Virus record (IMG/VR): IMGVR_UViG_3300007276_000095
Coordinates: 1 to 42,378 of that record
Strand: one strand, 5' to 3'
DNA from: a virus
Length of the DNA stretch: 42,378 bases
This document shows, one piece after another, positions 25,701-33,332 of the stretch (positions are counted from its first letter, which is position 1; every line of letters begins with the position of its first letter). The notes under the pieces were generated by a model. That model was given only the letters and a program-made list of their open reading frames with translations. It searched no databases and had not been told where the DNA came from. The translations under genes were made by a program, and so were the position numbers.

Positions 25701-27629
25701 AGTTTCTACAGTTGGATCTTCTACGATCTGAACCTTAACCCTGTAGCCATGTTTTCCGTTATAAAGAGCTAGTATATCACCGCTCTTCCAACCGCCTTGG
25801 TATGGGTACCTTTGTATTATTTTGTCAAAATAGTTTGTCTTACCAGCCTCGTAGCCAAGAGAAGGATCTACGTGAAGCTCGTATTCAATAGTTTCATTTC
25901 CAAGATCTAATTCGTAATTCTCTCCAACCTGGTTGAAAAAGCTAAAATCTGAAGCCTCTTTCTGCCCGTACGGCATTGGAACCTCATCGCTAGGCGCGTT
26001 ACCTACCATAGCTACTTGCAATGGCCCTCCAAGACCAACTTCATTACACATAGCATCTCTACCACCTGGGCCAAGACGTTTAGTATCTCTCATCCAAAGC
26101 TTAGGTGGAGATATAGGTCCAATTCTAGCTACCGTAACATCACTTTTTTTCATAGTCTCCCACAGCACTACGTTTCCTTCAGTTGTAGTGTCATCAGCTT
26201 CAAAGTAATATCTTGTAGTAGCGTATAAGTTTGGCGTATCCCCTAAGCTTCCGTCGATGTTTAGCTTAGAACCCTCAACTCCTTTAGTTATATTTATTTT
26301 TTTAGGCTCGTCGTAGTCCGTGGTAAAAAACAACATGTCGTCTACAACATCAATAGCTGTAACTTTAGTTCCTTCAGGCGTTGCGCTAGACACTGTGGTT
26401 TCAGCAAAGTCTTTGTCTGTGTAGCTGTAGGTAGGGCCAGTCTTAAAGTTTAATATTCTTTCTTTATTAAATTTTAGTACAGCGCCGGCACGAACTTGAG
26501 CCTCTGTTAGAAGCACTGGCTTGCTTAAAGTTAGTGTTATTACCGTGTTTGTTGGCGTTGCATTTACCGCCACAATCCCGCCCCCAGGGTTCCAACTTAT
26601 CTGCACGTCTTCTACGTAAACCCCATTGTAAGTGCCGTCCCACAAGCTATTGCCATCAACGTCTACAGCATCAACAGTCATACCTATTTCTAATCCATTT
26701 ATAACGTCAGTGTTTAATACTGCTGCGGTATGGGCGTGCGTAATGTCTTCGTAGGGCGTTGGAAAGTTAGTGTGATTTGTTTGAAAGCTAACGGTGTTAC
26801 TAACAGCGTCTCCACTCCAAGATGGCCAATTTGCTCTGACCTCGTAAACATCTACAAAAACAGGTTCCATTTTAGATGATCCAGAAACAACGGCGTCGGG
26901 AATAAGTTTAGTTATTATATCCGCTTTTCTACCTACAGATATTGCTCTGTGAATACTAATTACATCATCTACAGCGTTTGATCCCGCGTAAGACTTGTCC
27001 ATAACGATTTTAGTAGTAGCTCCTAAGTCTGTTTTAGATAAAACTTTTGTGTCTTTCAATATGCCATCACTAACATCACTAAACACATAGTCACCAACGT
27101 TAATATCGTCGGCTATATCTGAATTTAAAGTTAAAGTGTCGTTTGATACACTTGTAGTTGCCACAGCTGTAACAGTGCCTTGCACTGAGTGAAATTTAGA
27201 TGGTTGAGACTCGTAGTCGAATGCGTCCGCCACTAAAGAATATATAGCGTTCTCTCTTTCGTCAGCTATAGCTCCAACCACTTGAGCCGTAGACGACATT
27301 CCGTCAAATGTGTTTTGCGTTACGGTTATGTAATCACTTTTTCTTCCATCTTCAAGAATGCTTAAAGGCTCGCCTAGAGCATTAAGATCTCCTTCAAATA
27401 ACATCGGAGCAAGAGGTCTTCTCGCAATACGTTTAGCGTAAGGCTTGTAATAGCTAACTAAGTTAAGAGCTTTGTTGGAGACAATATTTCTAGCTGTACC
27501 AACGTCAGATCCCTCAGCTGTAGATACCTGTATGTTTAAAGCATCTCTATACTCTCCGTCTGATACTAATCTCTCGTCAAGGTCTTTGTTCATTCGACCT
27601 TGCATAAAATTTCTTTTTAACTCTGGCAT
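19758..27629 (-). CDS. P22 gp10-like tail hub / muzzle protein with long C-terminal extension
   Basis: The N-terminus (KRNFMQGRMNKDLDERLVSD, then GEYRDALNIQVS) matches the typical start of P22 gp10-like stabilisation or muzzle proteins that close the tail tube in crAss-like and related podoviruses. At 2623 residues it is far longer than P22 gp10 (about 470) and longer than I expect for a muzzle. Residues 1 to about 1770 look like the muzzle body, rich in Trp, Tyr and Asp/Asn beta segments. A Gly/Ser linker (GGGDGSGSGN, about 1775) then leads into roughly 850 residues of Thr/Ser/Val/Asp-rich, Ig-like beta repeats. The extension may bind receptor or capsular polysaccharide. It lies downstream of two connector genes, as expected. 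Confidence 0.85.
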   Translation of the reverse strand: MPELKRNFMQGRMNKDLDERLVSDGEYRDALNIQVSTAEGSDVGTARNIVSNKALNLVSYYKPYAKRIARRPLAPMLFEGDLNALGEPLSILEDGRKSDYITVTQNTFDGMSSTAQVVGAIADERENAIYSLVADAFDYESQPSKFHSVQGTVTAVATTSVSNDTLTLNSDIADDINVGDYVFSDVSDGILKDTKVLSKTDLGATTKIVMDKSYAGSNAVDDVISIHRAISVGRKADIITKLIPDAVVSGSSKMEPVFVDVYEVRANWPSWSGDAVSNTVSFQTNHTNFPTPYEDITHAHTAAVLNTDVINGLEIGMTVDAVDVDGNSLWDGTYNGVYVEDVQISWNPGGGIVAVNATPTNTVITLTLSKPVLLTEAQVRAGAVLKFNKERILNFKTGPTYSYTDKDFAETTVSSATPEGTKVTAIDVVDDMLFFTTDYDEPKKINITKGVEGSKLNIDGSLGDTPNLYATTRYYFEADDTTTEGNVVLWETMKKSDVTVARIGPISPPKLWMRDTKRLGPGGRDAMCNEVGLGGPLQVAMVGNAPSDEVPMPYGQKEASDFSFFNQVGENYELDLGNETIEYELHVDPSLGYEAGKTNYFDKIIQRYPYQGGWKSGDILALYNGKHGYRVKVQIVEDPTVETIEHHFGYDEKKITKIKVILVDANAGYQNAATDTLDVNSTTTPLACKWVAYLDSEEAGSMYEEKFVRFAYRWRYKDGEVSPISPFTEPAFMPKCPYLYNSDNGQNEAIKNNLKWLAVTNFLGGGKLTESYGYPTFGRRRNSLRPIDIDSVDILYKEDGNTNVYLLKNIKRSTVQSAPTPIGEFSVVEPSSSWNHSGYQGGDKHIPLSTVNPLIGVGNFWGSAPSAGPILGPYTLDETTFAGLTHQYSHNHLSDFRFYNASHNRGFYIVPPGTVGSVIPEMQVFRPFDNVPITAKAQCISSSRLIYANYQEGYDLVDSNRKKINFNFSSKKSLEHNYSLDFKQGIGIISTDGRNGRGRVAPGLKRNRTYTVGVVFKDRYGRESSVIVGKDAAFSLGQAEHRSGVSDLRLSVCPKGTIPYWAEYYKYFVKETSNEYYNLAMHAAYPALLSDGAPSLALEYWVSFNSTERNKIKEDDTLILTKPLDHWVGINPNQYKVLAISNEAPNPTTIPGIGGAEDTAHPNPELPEGISVSDEDKKGKFFVKIKADAALRKNFRNATNGMVRTRANTAIFQTLPDQGPDLDIYYEVGGANPVYLWNENIENFIEPGDRVTGIAVKPDGTTQAINFGNPEAQSIDTGTVFYHKIHNSIQSVYGSPIKGLDKNIVKLRVPMLMNFHSGSDGSMIYEKAYLRVCKHDRTVVTLEINLDESDNSASVHAINQNFKGFLDGDKKVKYQSGNCVFYIKSYNWGKPQTLPFYNCFTFENGVETDRILDKFNSTKLDNGVKVSTVSSNYKRKHLKHGLIFSGIYNSKNGVNSLNQFIAAEGITKDLNPEYGSIQKLFSRNTDIVTFCEDKVLKVLSSKDALFNADGNTNLTASNRVLGTAIPFSGDFGISRNPESFAENEFRCYFTDRARGAVLRLSKDGLTKISDIGMKNYFADNLKSAAAAVGSFNSRKDEYDLTIHSAINATASTKEVNTLSFNESTNGWVSFRGYALEHGLSLNNTYYTFNSGKIWEHGVNPGSAARNNFYGTQYYSSVTPVFNDMPSSVKSFNLLNYEGSQARVVLVNDDDAYATRTPDQNYQEYYNNVAREGWYVESISTDQQEGNVLEFKEKEGKWFNSIQGLRTTWANTLGGGDGSGSGNLDSQEISFQGIGSASGVLGSTTAGTLRTITATMNQTGGSNAPTIVGDSDSLLTGASASSVESTVTLTAASGYVLGNINLDSDAFNAVGGVTVGKVVYNGISYDVDTDIPTAGQVTVTLTIIYDDINVSADLAFNLGFTMTSVALVDHTLKLCFEFFSDIEDDTTGVTISNNSQPYSIVSPLAVSTDYTVGSYGEEFNVFNKVLGNIFDATYEISAENINPYNNSTQIAYFKLIADEGFYFNATDIAKITNTLSTVDNDGLATTPANDSGGATVTARKTFNQFNDASDSASITLSSADGNYNFQYTYDYDISGNVNSITVGIFYNPDTSGTGSQSNVDFLRIPALLIENAIEIPIFDDPSDFIASDLRVRIGVEDVDVAADNPYFIDHEASTPPFSFTFGSLKTNAVPSPDTNYVDVVAKSTVFHDEATVATSTTVVSQEDLDDIFEDFLIVLAPNVGQVINVSSITSFLGVAVASGDLSASTGVLTFRNQEYYVSGDPGVVSFEGQTIDYYPNSGGNSTYGANNLIPVKDAIKSVEFSNLGNYIDGVFAGADEADNKVLMTIKLAPNVSLYPDILLAANWEAGAFLRIPAPAMSTTSAAPTLNHKYSLFIDEIDYILAAGGASHVDFVTTHKYGYSPTGLTLTQTEQTNYDAYNHDGLGTSSVNATLTSITFEQLLAGTGGANPSGTSNWTGLRFDSDNHGKYYEVDIHGAYSSGAVATHKFKYTATQVESTDTEFVMYNLVDTTAIRINDQDKLDEFMDIASENDLTKGSIATQLGNYKLHAAGTFSSGKCTAIEFTISYETSVVGSEVQTDTDYYFDPLIISPSFVNAGRFVLARKKII

Positions 27630-27632
27630 CTA

Positions 27633-28541
27633 CTAGTGTTTAATTTGTTTTGACTTACCTCTTAATACTTGAGTTATTTCTTCTAGTTTAATGTTTGATA
27701 ATCTTAGCTTAGCCTGTCTCTTTGCGGCTCTAGCCTCTCTTTTAAACCTGTCAACTAAGTATTCGGGCGTGTTAGCCTTAGTTGCTAAAACAGCGTGAGC
27801 TATATACTTGTACATTGCTTCTTCTGCGAACTTATGCACTTGCATCTCGTCTTCAGTTCCTAAGCTATCACTTATGTACTTTAGTATTACAGGGTTACCG
27901 CTTAAAGTTGAAGAGAAATGTATCTTACCTTTCAATTCGTCTATGTAGAATGTCCCGTTAGTCTGAGCGAACTGAGGATCAATACCAAATCTTTGGCCAT
28001 AATTAGCGTCGTAGTGGCTGGTGTCATAATCTCTTATATGGTCAATGTCAACGCTAGATAGATCGTCGTTACCTTTGTATCTATCCCAAGTTGTTGAGTC
28101 TGAAGTTTGTATCTCATCACTATTTAGAGTATAATCACCGTTAGCATCTTGTGCTATTTTCTGTGGATTACTAGATATTCTAGCTGGATGTAGTATGTGC
28201 TCTACACCTGAAGAATCACTGTAAGTTAGTTTGACGTAATTAACGTAGTCGTGAGGCAATGGCATTTGAAGTGTTGCCGGTACTACTATTTCTTGAGCTT
28301 TAGTTGACTTAAACGTGTCAAAGCTCAACTCTTGTAAAGCTCTTTGAGCGTGAAATACTACGTCAAGTCTTTTTATTTTAGATATAATTTTATCTTCTCC
28401 AACGTAGGCTAACATAAACTGATCTATAACAACCTGCAGTGAAGTAAATTGATAGTTACCGTATTGAGTGTCGTCTGCTGTGTTTTGAGTGTTATCAGCA
28501 CCTTGATAATAATTTCCTGTTGTTCCTTCAAATAACGGCAT
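27633..28541 (-). CDS. Head-tail connector / ring protein 2 (P22 gp4-like position)
   Basis: This 302-residue protein lies between the first connector and the muzzle. The body (LQVVIDQFMLAYVGEDKIIS, then DVVFHAQRALQELSFD and LPHDYVNYVKLTY) has the helical-bundle-plus-beta layout of adaptor proteins that stack on the portal in podoviruses. The C-terminal helices (KFAEEAMYKYIAHAVL, then KREARAAKRQAKLRLSNIKL) are typical of the same class and would face the portal. There are four bases to the muzzle start and three to the previous stop. I assign the class by gene order and pattern; which ring it forms cannot be told from sequence. Confidence 0.78.
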   Translation of the reverse strand: MPLFEGTTGNYYQGADNTQNTADDTQYGNYQFTSLQVVIDQFMLAYVGEDKIISKIKRLDVVFHAQRALQELSFDTFKSTKAQEIVVPATLQMPLPHDYVNYVKLTYSDSSGVEHILHPARISSNPQKIAQDANGDYTLNSDEIQTSDSTTWDRYKGNDDLSSVDIDHIRDYDTSHYDANYGQRFGIDPQFAQTNGTFYIDELKGKIHFSSTLSGNPVILKYISDSLGTEDEMQVHKFAEEAMYKYIAHAVLATKANTPEYLVDRFKREARAAKRQAKLRLSNIKLEEITQVLRGKSKQIKH

Positions 28542-28544
28542 ATA

Positions 28545-29705
28545 TTATTGTTTTTCTTGTTGTAAGTTTTCTTGTTGCTCTAATGAAGCTGCTTGAACTA
28601 AACCTGGTTTATTTATAACTATACCGGCTAACTCTAGTATCTTGTATACTAAAGGCATTTCTTCAGATCCATGAAGATCAAAGTTTTTGCTATTAGAAGC
28701 GTTGTACATTGGATACTCATTTCCTCCGCTGCTATTTGGAACTATAGTATATCCCCAGTATACATCTTCTGGTCTTTTTATAAAGTTGTGTGTTATAGTA
28801 TCTGCAGACGATGGAGTTGGATATAGCTTTATAGACGTATCGCTTACCCTAACGTACACAGGATTTTTACTAGTAGGTCTAGCTAAAGGCGAAACGTTGT
28901 ATTTTGTTATTTCGTTAGCGTTTACTAGAGGTACTTGAGTAGCGTAACTTTGACCAGATCTTTGCCACATAACTTCACCTAGTCTATAAACAGTGTTAGT
29001 ACCGCTATCGCCAATGCTTGTATTATCTACTTCTTTAATAGATATACTACCAAAAGTTATGTATTTACCTGCGTTATTAGTATCAGAATTTATAATTCTT
29101 ATATTGTGATTACTAGTGGCGTCTGCTATAAAAGTAAAGCTGAAAGAACCAATTGAAGGTTCGTTTTGTTGGTAATTGATTGCGTTTAATCCCGCATCAT
29201 CAATAATTACATAGTAAGATGATGGCTCGTCCATATCTATAATCTCCCAATTTACTACATATTTTTTACCTGCTGTCAAAGCAACATTAGTACCACTTTC
29301 AGCAGTGTGGGTAGCTCCGCTTGCGTTTTGCAAAACTTTTAAACCTCCATTGTAGTTATTAGATGCTGCTGGAGCAACGTGCGTAGACGTACCGTTTGCG
29401 CCCGCGGTCCAGTCTGCTATGTCAAGTTCAAAATCATCTTCAAACTTAGCACTTGAGATAAGAGATTGATCATTAATTTTAAACGGAGCTATTTTTTCTT
29501 CTAATATATGAAGCATGTCAGCGTACTCGGTTGAGTTGCCTGGAGCTCTATTATACAAGTTTATGTCATAAAAATATTGCTCAAATATTTCCATCTGAGC
29601 TTGGTTGGCTAGTAAATTAAATTCAAGAGGCGTTACATAGCCTCTTTGTTCTTTATTAGCAAGCGCTAACACTCTTTGATATACTGTGTTTATATTTACC
29701 GCCAT
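28545..29705 (-). CDS. Head-tail connector / ring protein 1 with inserted carbohydrate-binding-like domain
   Basis: The N-terminus (residues 1-80, with VYQRVLALANKEQRGYVTPL and FNLLANQAQMEIFEQYFYDI) and C-terminus (about 235-386) look like one connector protein. Residues about 84-228 form an inserted jelly-roll domain of carbohydrate-binding-module type: FELDIADWTAG near its start, GKKYVVNWEI in the middle and ITFGSISIKEVD at the end. The last of these is the strand that typically closes CBM/galactose-binding-like folds. The insert is Ser/Thr/Asn/Ala-rich compared with the Gln/Glu-rich flanks. Such an insert would project from the neck. It is the first connector gene after the MCP and the 278-residue head protein. 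Confidence 0.78.
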   Translation of the reverse strand: MAVNINTVYQRVLALANKEQRGYVTPLEFNLLANQAQMEIFEQYFYDINLYNRAPGNSTEYADMLHILEEKIAPFKINDQSLISSAKFEDDFELDIADWTAGANGTSTHVAPAASNNYNGGLKVLQNASGATHTAESGTNVALTAGKKYVVNWEIIDMDEPSSYYVIIDDAGLNAINYQQNEPSIGSFSFTFIADATSNHNIRIINSDTNNAGKYITFGSISIKEVDNTSIGDSGTNTVYRLGEVMWQRSGQSYATQVPLVNANEITKYNVSPLARPTSKNPVYVRVSDTSIKLYPTPSSADTITHNFIKRPEDVYWGYTIVPNSSGGNEYPMYNASNSKNFDLHGSEEMPLVYKILELAGIVINKPGLVQAASLEQQENLQQEKQ

Positions 29706-29726
29706 TATGTATGTTTTTATAGTTAA

Positions 29727-29750
29727 GCAACCACCCCGCAGAGTGGCTGC
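29727..29750 (-). other. Stable RNA hairpin between two structural genes
   Basis: On the minus strand GCAGCCACTC and GGGTGGTTGC form a 10-bp stem (two G-U pairs) closed by a TGCG loop. It is followed by TTAACTATAAAAAC rather than a T-tract, so it is not a classical intrinsic terminator. It lies in the 60-bp gap upstream of the connector gene and might protect or process the mRNA. Confidence 0.55.
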
Positions 29751-29765
29751 TCTACTATATAGTGA

Positions 29766-30602
29766 TTACGCGTTTAAACGCTTTTCAATATTGGAGTATA
29801 TCTCCATTCCTTCATCTGTTTTAAACCAAGCGGCTAAAGCAGAATACGGGTGTTCATCAAATGGTACTGTCATAATTTTTCTATCATTTGAAGCCCACAT
29901 AAAGTTACGTTGATCTCCTGATAGTTTGATTATTCTAGCTTCTACAGCTTTAATACCAAAATTTCTAAGTTGAACATTATCGTCTGTAGTTAATTCTAAG
30001 AACAGTTTAGGATTTCTTTTAGCAAATAGTAGTAAATCTCTTTTAAGCTCCTTAGAACTCAACTCATTTACTTTAGATCCCATTTCTACTCTCATTATAG
30101 CTTCAGCCATGTCAATATCCATTGACCTTGCTATAGTTAAAGCTTCAACTTCAAACTCTAACCAATCTAATTGATTTTCTGCAATTTCGACAGGTTTGTG
30201 TTCGTAAAAAATACTGTCTCTGTGAGGGTGGTACAAAGAAAGTAGCTTTTGTAAAACAGTTTCTTCTTTTGGGACAAACAAAGATCCACTTCTAAATATA
30301 ATATGTGATAATCTTTGATCGCCTTTCATTTCGTCAACAAAGCATGTTTGCTGATTCTTGCAATACTTAAGCTCTCTTTCAAATCCTTTTTCCTCGTCAA
30401 AGTAATAAACATTTGCAGATCGTATCATCTTAGATAAAGGCTTTTTGCCGCCTTTCAAATGATACACTCTATCTTTTATTTCCCAATCGGGTTTTTTTGG
30501 TTCTGGTTTAGCTTCTACTTTAGGAGCTTTAACCACCGGCGTATCGATCACCGCTTCTTGAGGCGCTACCTCAACTGTTTTAGCTGTTTGCTTTTTAGCC
30601 AT
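29766..30602 (-). CDS. Conserved head protein of unknown function
   Basis: This 278-residue protein has a Lys/Ala/Pro/Val-rich, probably flexible N-terminal 40 residues. A compact domain follows, with DRVYHLKGGKKPLSKMI, Cys81/Cys87 in a YCKNQQTCF segment, and a helical C-terminus (about 145-278). I have seen this gene type directly downstream of the MCP in marine Bacteroidota phages, but know no assigned function. It could be a head-completion or auxiliary capsid protein. It is separated from the MCP by a strong terminator, so it is expected to be expressed at a lower level than the MCP. Confidence 0.72.
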   Translation of the reverse strand: MAKKQTAKTVEVAPQEAVIDTPVVKAPKVEAKPEPKKPDWEIKDRVYHLKGGKKPLSKMIRSANVYYFDEEKGFERELKYCKNQQTCFVDEMKGDQRLSHIIFRSGSLFVPKEETVLQKLLSLYHPHRDSIFYEHKPVEIAENQLDWLEFEVEALTIARSMDIDMAEAIMRVEMGSKVNELSSKELKRDLLLFAKRNPKLFLELTTDDNVQLRNFGIKAVEARIIKLSGDQRNFMWASNDRKIMTVPFDEHPYSALAAWFKTDEGMEIYSNIEKRLNA

Positions 30603-30623
30603 AATATAATATAATAAAAATTA

Positions 30624-30658
30624 ATAAAAAAACTACCCCACCCGAAGGCAGGGTAGTT
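30624..30658 (-). terminator. Strong intrinsic terminator (UUCG tetraloop) after the major capsid gene
   Basis: On the minus strand AACTACCCTGCC, loop TTCG, GGTGGGGTAGTT forms a continuous 12-bp stem with two G-U pairs, followed directly by seven T. It starts 11 bp after the MCP stop. Only about 21 A/T-rich bases remain between the T-tract and the next start codon, so no promoter fits. The downstream genes must therefore rely on read-through or on promoters inside the MCP gene. Confidence 0.9.
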
Positions 30659-30668
30659 CAAAGTATTT

Positions 30669-32165
30669 CTACTTCATGATCATAAAGTTGTTAGCACCTT
30701 GAGTGACTAAACATCTTTCTGATAAGAAGTGGATTTGCATTGCATCTAAAGCAGACGTCGAAGCTCCAACTGAACCAGTAGTCCAAGTTTTCATCTTACG
30801 ATTATCTGTTTGAGAAGCTCTATAACGAACATGTAAGAAAGGACGCTTAAGGTTCTTTCCTAAAGACTGATCGTATACAGTTGATGTACCTGCAGGAATA
30901 ATAACCCCACGGATAGCGTTAGCGCCAGCCGCATCGTTAATACCACCACGAGTAGCTTTGTCGTTTAAGTAACGGAAGTCAGACTTATAGAAGTCGTAAG
31001 ATCCTCTACGGAAACCAGAAAAACCTAAGTTTAACGCCATATCCTCATCGTTTTCGAATACTCCGTAAGAAGTACCACCAGCACCATAAGAATTCATAGA
31101 AGCTAACATATCGTCCATTGCTAAACTAGTAGCGCGGTTAACGAATAACATGTTCTCTTCAATAGCACCTTGCTTATCAAATTCAGCTAAGATAGCATCA
31201 AACTCAGCTAAGTCAGTAGCAGCGTTAACACCAGTTACACCTGAAGTTTCATTACCTCTTGACTCAATAGCAGCGAACAAACCTTCAGTACCAGTTTGAT
31301 TGCCAGCAGCGTTGTACATAACGTTAGAGCTTTCAGTAAGGTCATTTGCAGCGCCACCAAGCTCACCTTCAAGCATAGACATCTCTAAGTAGTCGTTAAA
31401 ACGAGCTCTTGTGTCAGCCTCAGCTTTTAAGTACCATAAGTAACCTGACTGTCCTTCCTCACCTGTAACTTCAACCCAACCGATTCTAGCTGTATCAGAT
31501 CCTGATACTTCGTAGTAATCTTTAATAATGATTGGCTTGTTGCTATAAGTTTGCATTTTAGGCTCGTTAGCGCCCCTTGAGTCAGACTGTGTAACAGCGT
31601 TGCCACCGTCAAAGTAACGAGTACCTTTAGCGTATTCAGAACCGTAAACTAAGATAGTTGTTCCGTCTGTAGCTGTGTTTTGAGATAGCGTAGCTGTTCC
31701 GTAAGGAGCAACGTCAATAACTTCGTTAGCTACAGTTACAACTAAACACTTAAAAACACCGTCAGAGTTTGCAACAACAACAGTGTCGTTAACTCTAATA
31801 GCGTGATCAACTGATCCTGATGATACACCCGCACCGTCAATCTCTTTAGTTAATGTAATTTGAGATACAGAATCTTGACCACCAGAAGCGCTTGATACGT
31901 TTCCTGTGTAAGATATGTGTAAACGTCCTTGTTCAGACCATACAACCTGATCAGCTTGCATTGCCTCTTCAGCGCCTATTTTAGATAAAAAGCCTGCGAT
32001 AGTTCTCGGTCCGAAAACTTCAGCCTCTTTTTCCATAAGGTCTGGTAAGTATTGTTGAGCCCAAGTAGTATCACTTGTACCCGTAAAGTCTAGATAGTTT
32101 GTGTTTAGCGTCTGCTTATTTGGAGCAGGAGTGCTATTCAAACTAGGTCCATTAGTAATTGCCAT
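30669..32165 (-). CDS. Major capsid protein (HK97 fold, crAss-like)
   Basis: This 498-residue protein lies downstream of portal and scaffold. The N-terminal segment is NYLDFTGTSDTTWAQQYLPD; the middle contains YLWYLKAEADTRARFNDYLE, which fits the spine helix of HK97-type capsids. The C-terminal half carries FLHVRYRASQTDNRK and HFLSERCLVTQGANNFMI. Length and context match crAss-like MCPs of about 490-500 residues. Residues about 95-195 are a Ser/Thr/Gly/Val-rich beta region, possibly an inserted surface domain. It has an A/T-only leader and is followed by a strong terminator, consistent with very high expression. The fold is inferred from family resemblance. Confidence 0.88.
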   Translation of the reverse strand: MAITNGPSLNSTPAPNKQTLNTNYLDFTGTSDTTWAQQYLPDLMEKEAEVFGPRTIAGFLSKIGAEEAMQADQVVWSEQGRLHISYTGNVSSASGGQDSVSQITLTKEIDGAGVSSGSVDHAIRVNDTVVVANSDGVFKCLVVTVANEVIDVAPYGTATLSQNTATDGTTILVYGSEYAKGTRYFDGGNAVTQSDSRGANEPKMQTYSNKPIIIKDYYEVSGSDTARIGWVEVTGEEGQSGYLWYLKAEADTRARFNDYLEMSMLEGELGGAANDLTESSNVMYNAAGNQTGTEGLFAAIESRGNETSGVTGVNAATDLAEFDAILAEFDKQGAIEENMLFVNRATSLAMDDMLASMNSYGAGGTSYGVFENDEDMALNLGFSGFRRGSYDFYKSDFRYLNDKATRGGINDAAGANAIRGVIIPAGTSTVYDQSLGKNLKRPFLHVRYRASQTDNRKMKTWTTGSVGASTSALDAMQIHFLSERCLVTQGANNFMIMK

Positions 32166-32194
32166 TTTTAATTTGTTTTAAATGGGTTAATAAA

Positions 32195-33307
32195 TTATTT
32201 TCGTTTTTTAAATTTAAACGAAGGAGTTGTATCTAAATCAAGAGCTTTTACTCTCATACCGTTCGCTTGAACCTCTCCATGAGAAGTCCTAGGCGTCATA
32301 TCGATATTTTTAGTTTTAGCCACCGAATTCTTCAAAGCGTCAGCTTTGCCTTGTTCGTAAAAGTGTTGTGCTAAAGAGTCGGCGTTCATAGCCGCATACA
32401 ATGCTTTGTGATAACCCGCCGCGTCGGTAATCTTACCTTCACTATCAATAAAATTATTTATAAAGTTATTGATGTCGCTTTGAGTTTCTTTTACTTTGCT
32501 AGCGTCTTTAACGTTGTACTTAAACGTTTTGTCTTCTACTTGGTATTCGAAACCTTCGAAACCGTCGTTGAAAACACTATCTGTTCTCTCAACAAAAGCG
32601 TTTGAGCGTTCTTCAGCAATCTTTTGATTCTGTTCAGCTTCTTCGTTATATCGATTAAAGAAGTCCATTGCTTTCTGATATTCATCATTGACAATAGGCT
32701 TAGCCTTAATCTCATCATAATACTTAGACTTTTGCCCGTCTAAATAGGCCTTAGCTTCGGCAACCTGCTCTTTTAAAGCTAATTTTTTTCTTTTAACATC
32801 ACGATCTTCGTCAACTTCTTCATCAAAAGAAAATTGATCGTCCATCATGAACTCTATTTCTTCAGCCGATAAATGCGGCTTTGTTGTTTTGTAGTATTCT
32901 TGTAGAGCTGTGTGGTTATCCATTTCGTCATAATTTTGGTTTAACCTAACATAATCCTCTACACTACCTCCAGTTTCGTTAACAAAGTTAACTAACTTCT
33001 CTATATTCTCAGGTAAAGGATTACCTGTTTCTTGAGATTCTTGAATAGCTTCATTAGCTGTTTCAATAACGTCGTCTACTTTTTCTTCAACCGTTTGTTC
33101 CTCTTGAGGAGTTTCTACTTCGCTTACAAGTTCTTTTAAAGCCTCATTAGGCTCTTCTTGAACAGCTTCTTCTATTTCATTTAGCTTATTCATGTCTAAG
33201 ACAATAGTACCATCTTCTTTGTAAGAGACTGGTGACTCTTGTTCTACGACTTCTTCTTGTGGCTGCTCGTTTACTTGCTGCTCTTCAATGTTTTCATTTT
33301 CTTCCAT
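32195..33307 (-). CDS. Acidic scaffolding protein
   Basis: This 370-residue protein is extremely rich in Glu/Gln in its first 100 residues (QVNEQPQEEVVEQESPV and similar). A helical coiled-coil middle follows (KKLALKEQVAEAKAYLDGQK), then a basic C-terminal tail (SFKFKKRK). Acidic, helical and basic-tailed is the usual make-up of tailed-phage scaffolds, where the tail contacts the MCP. Position between portal and MCP is the standard scaffold position. No protease domain or cleavage site is evident, so a separate maturation protease, or scaffold exit without cleavage, is implied. Confidence 0.82.
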   Translation of the reverse strand: MEENENIEEQQVNEQPQEEVVEQESPVSYKEDGTIVLDMNKLNEIEEAVQEEPNEALKELVSEVETPQEEQTVEEKVDDVIETANEAIQESQETGNPLPENIEKLVNFVNETGGSVEDYVRLNQNYDEMDNHTALQEYYKTTKPHLSAEEIEFMMDDQFSFDEEVDEDRDVKRKKLALKEQVAEAKAYLDGQKSKYYDEIKAKPIVNDEYQKAMDFFNRYNEEAEQNQKIAEERSNAFVERTDSVFNDGFEGFEYQVEDKTFKYNVKDASKVKETQSDINNFINNFIDSEGKITDAAGYHKALYAAMNADSLAQHFYEQGKADALKNSVAKTKNIDMTPRTSHGEVQANGMRVKALDLDTTPSFKFKKRK

Positions 33308-33332
33308 AATATAAAATATAAATTAGTTTTTG

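Noticed and set aside
29727-29750. Hairpin considered as an intrinsic terminator
   Set aside because: No T-tract follows it on either strand, so it was kept only as a hairpin of unknown role.
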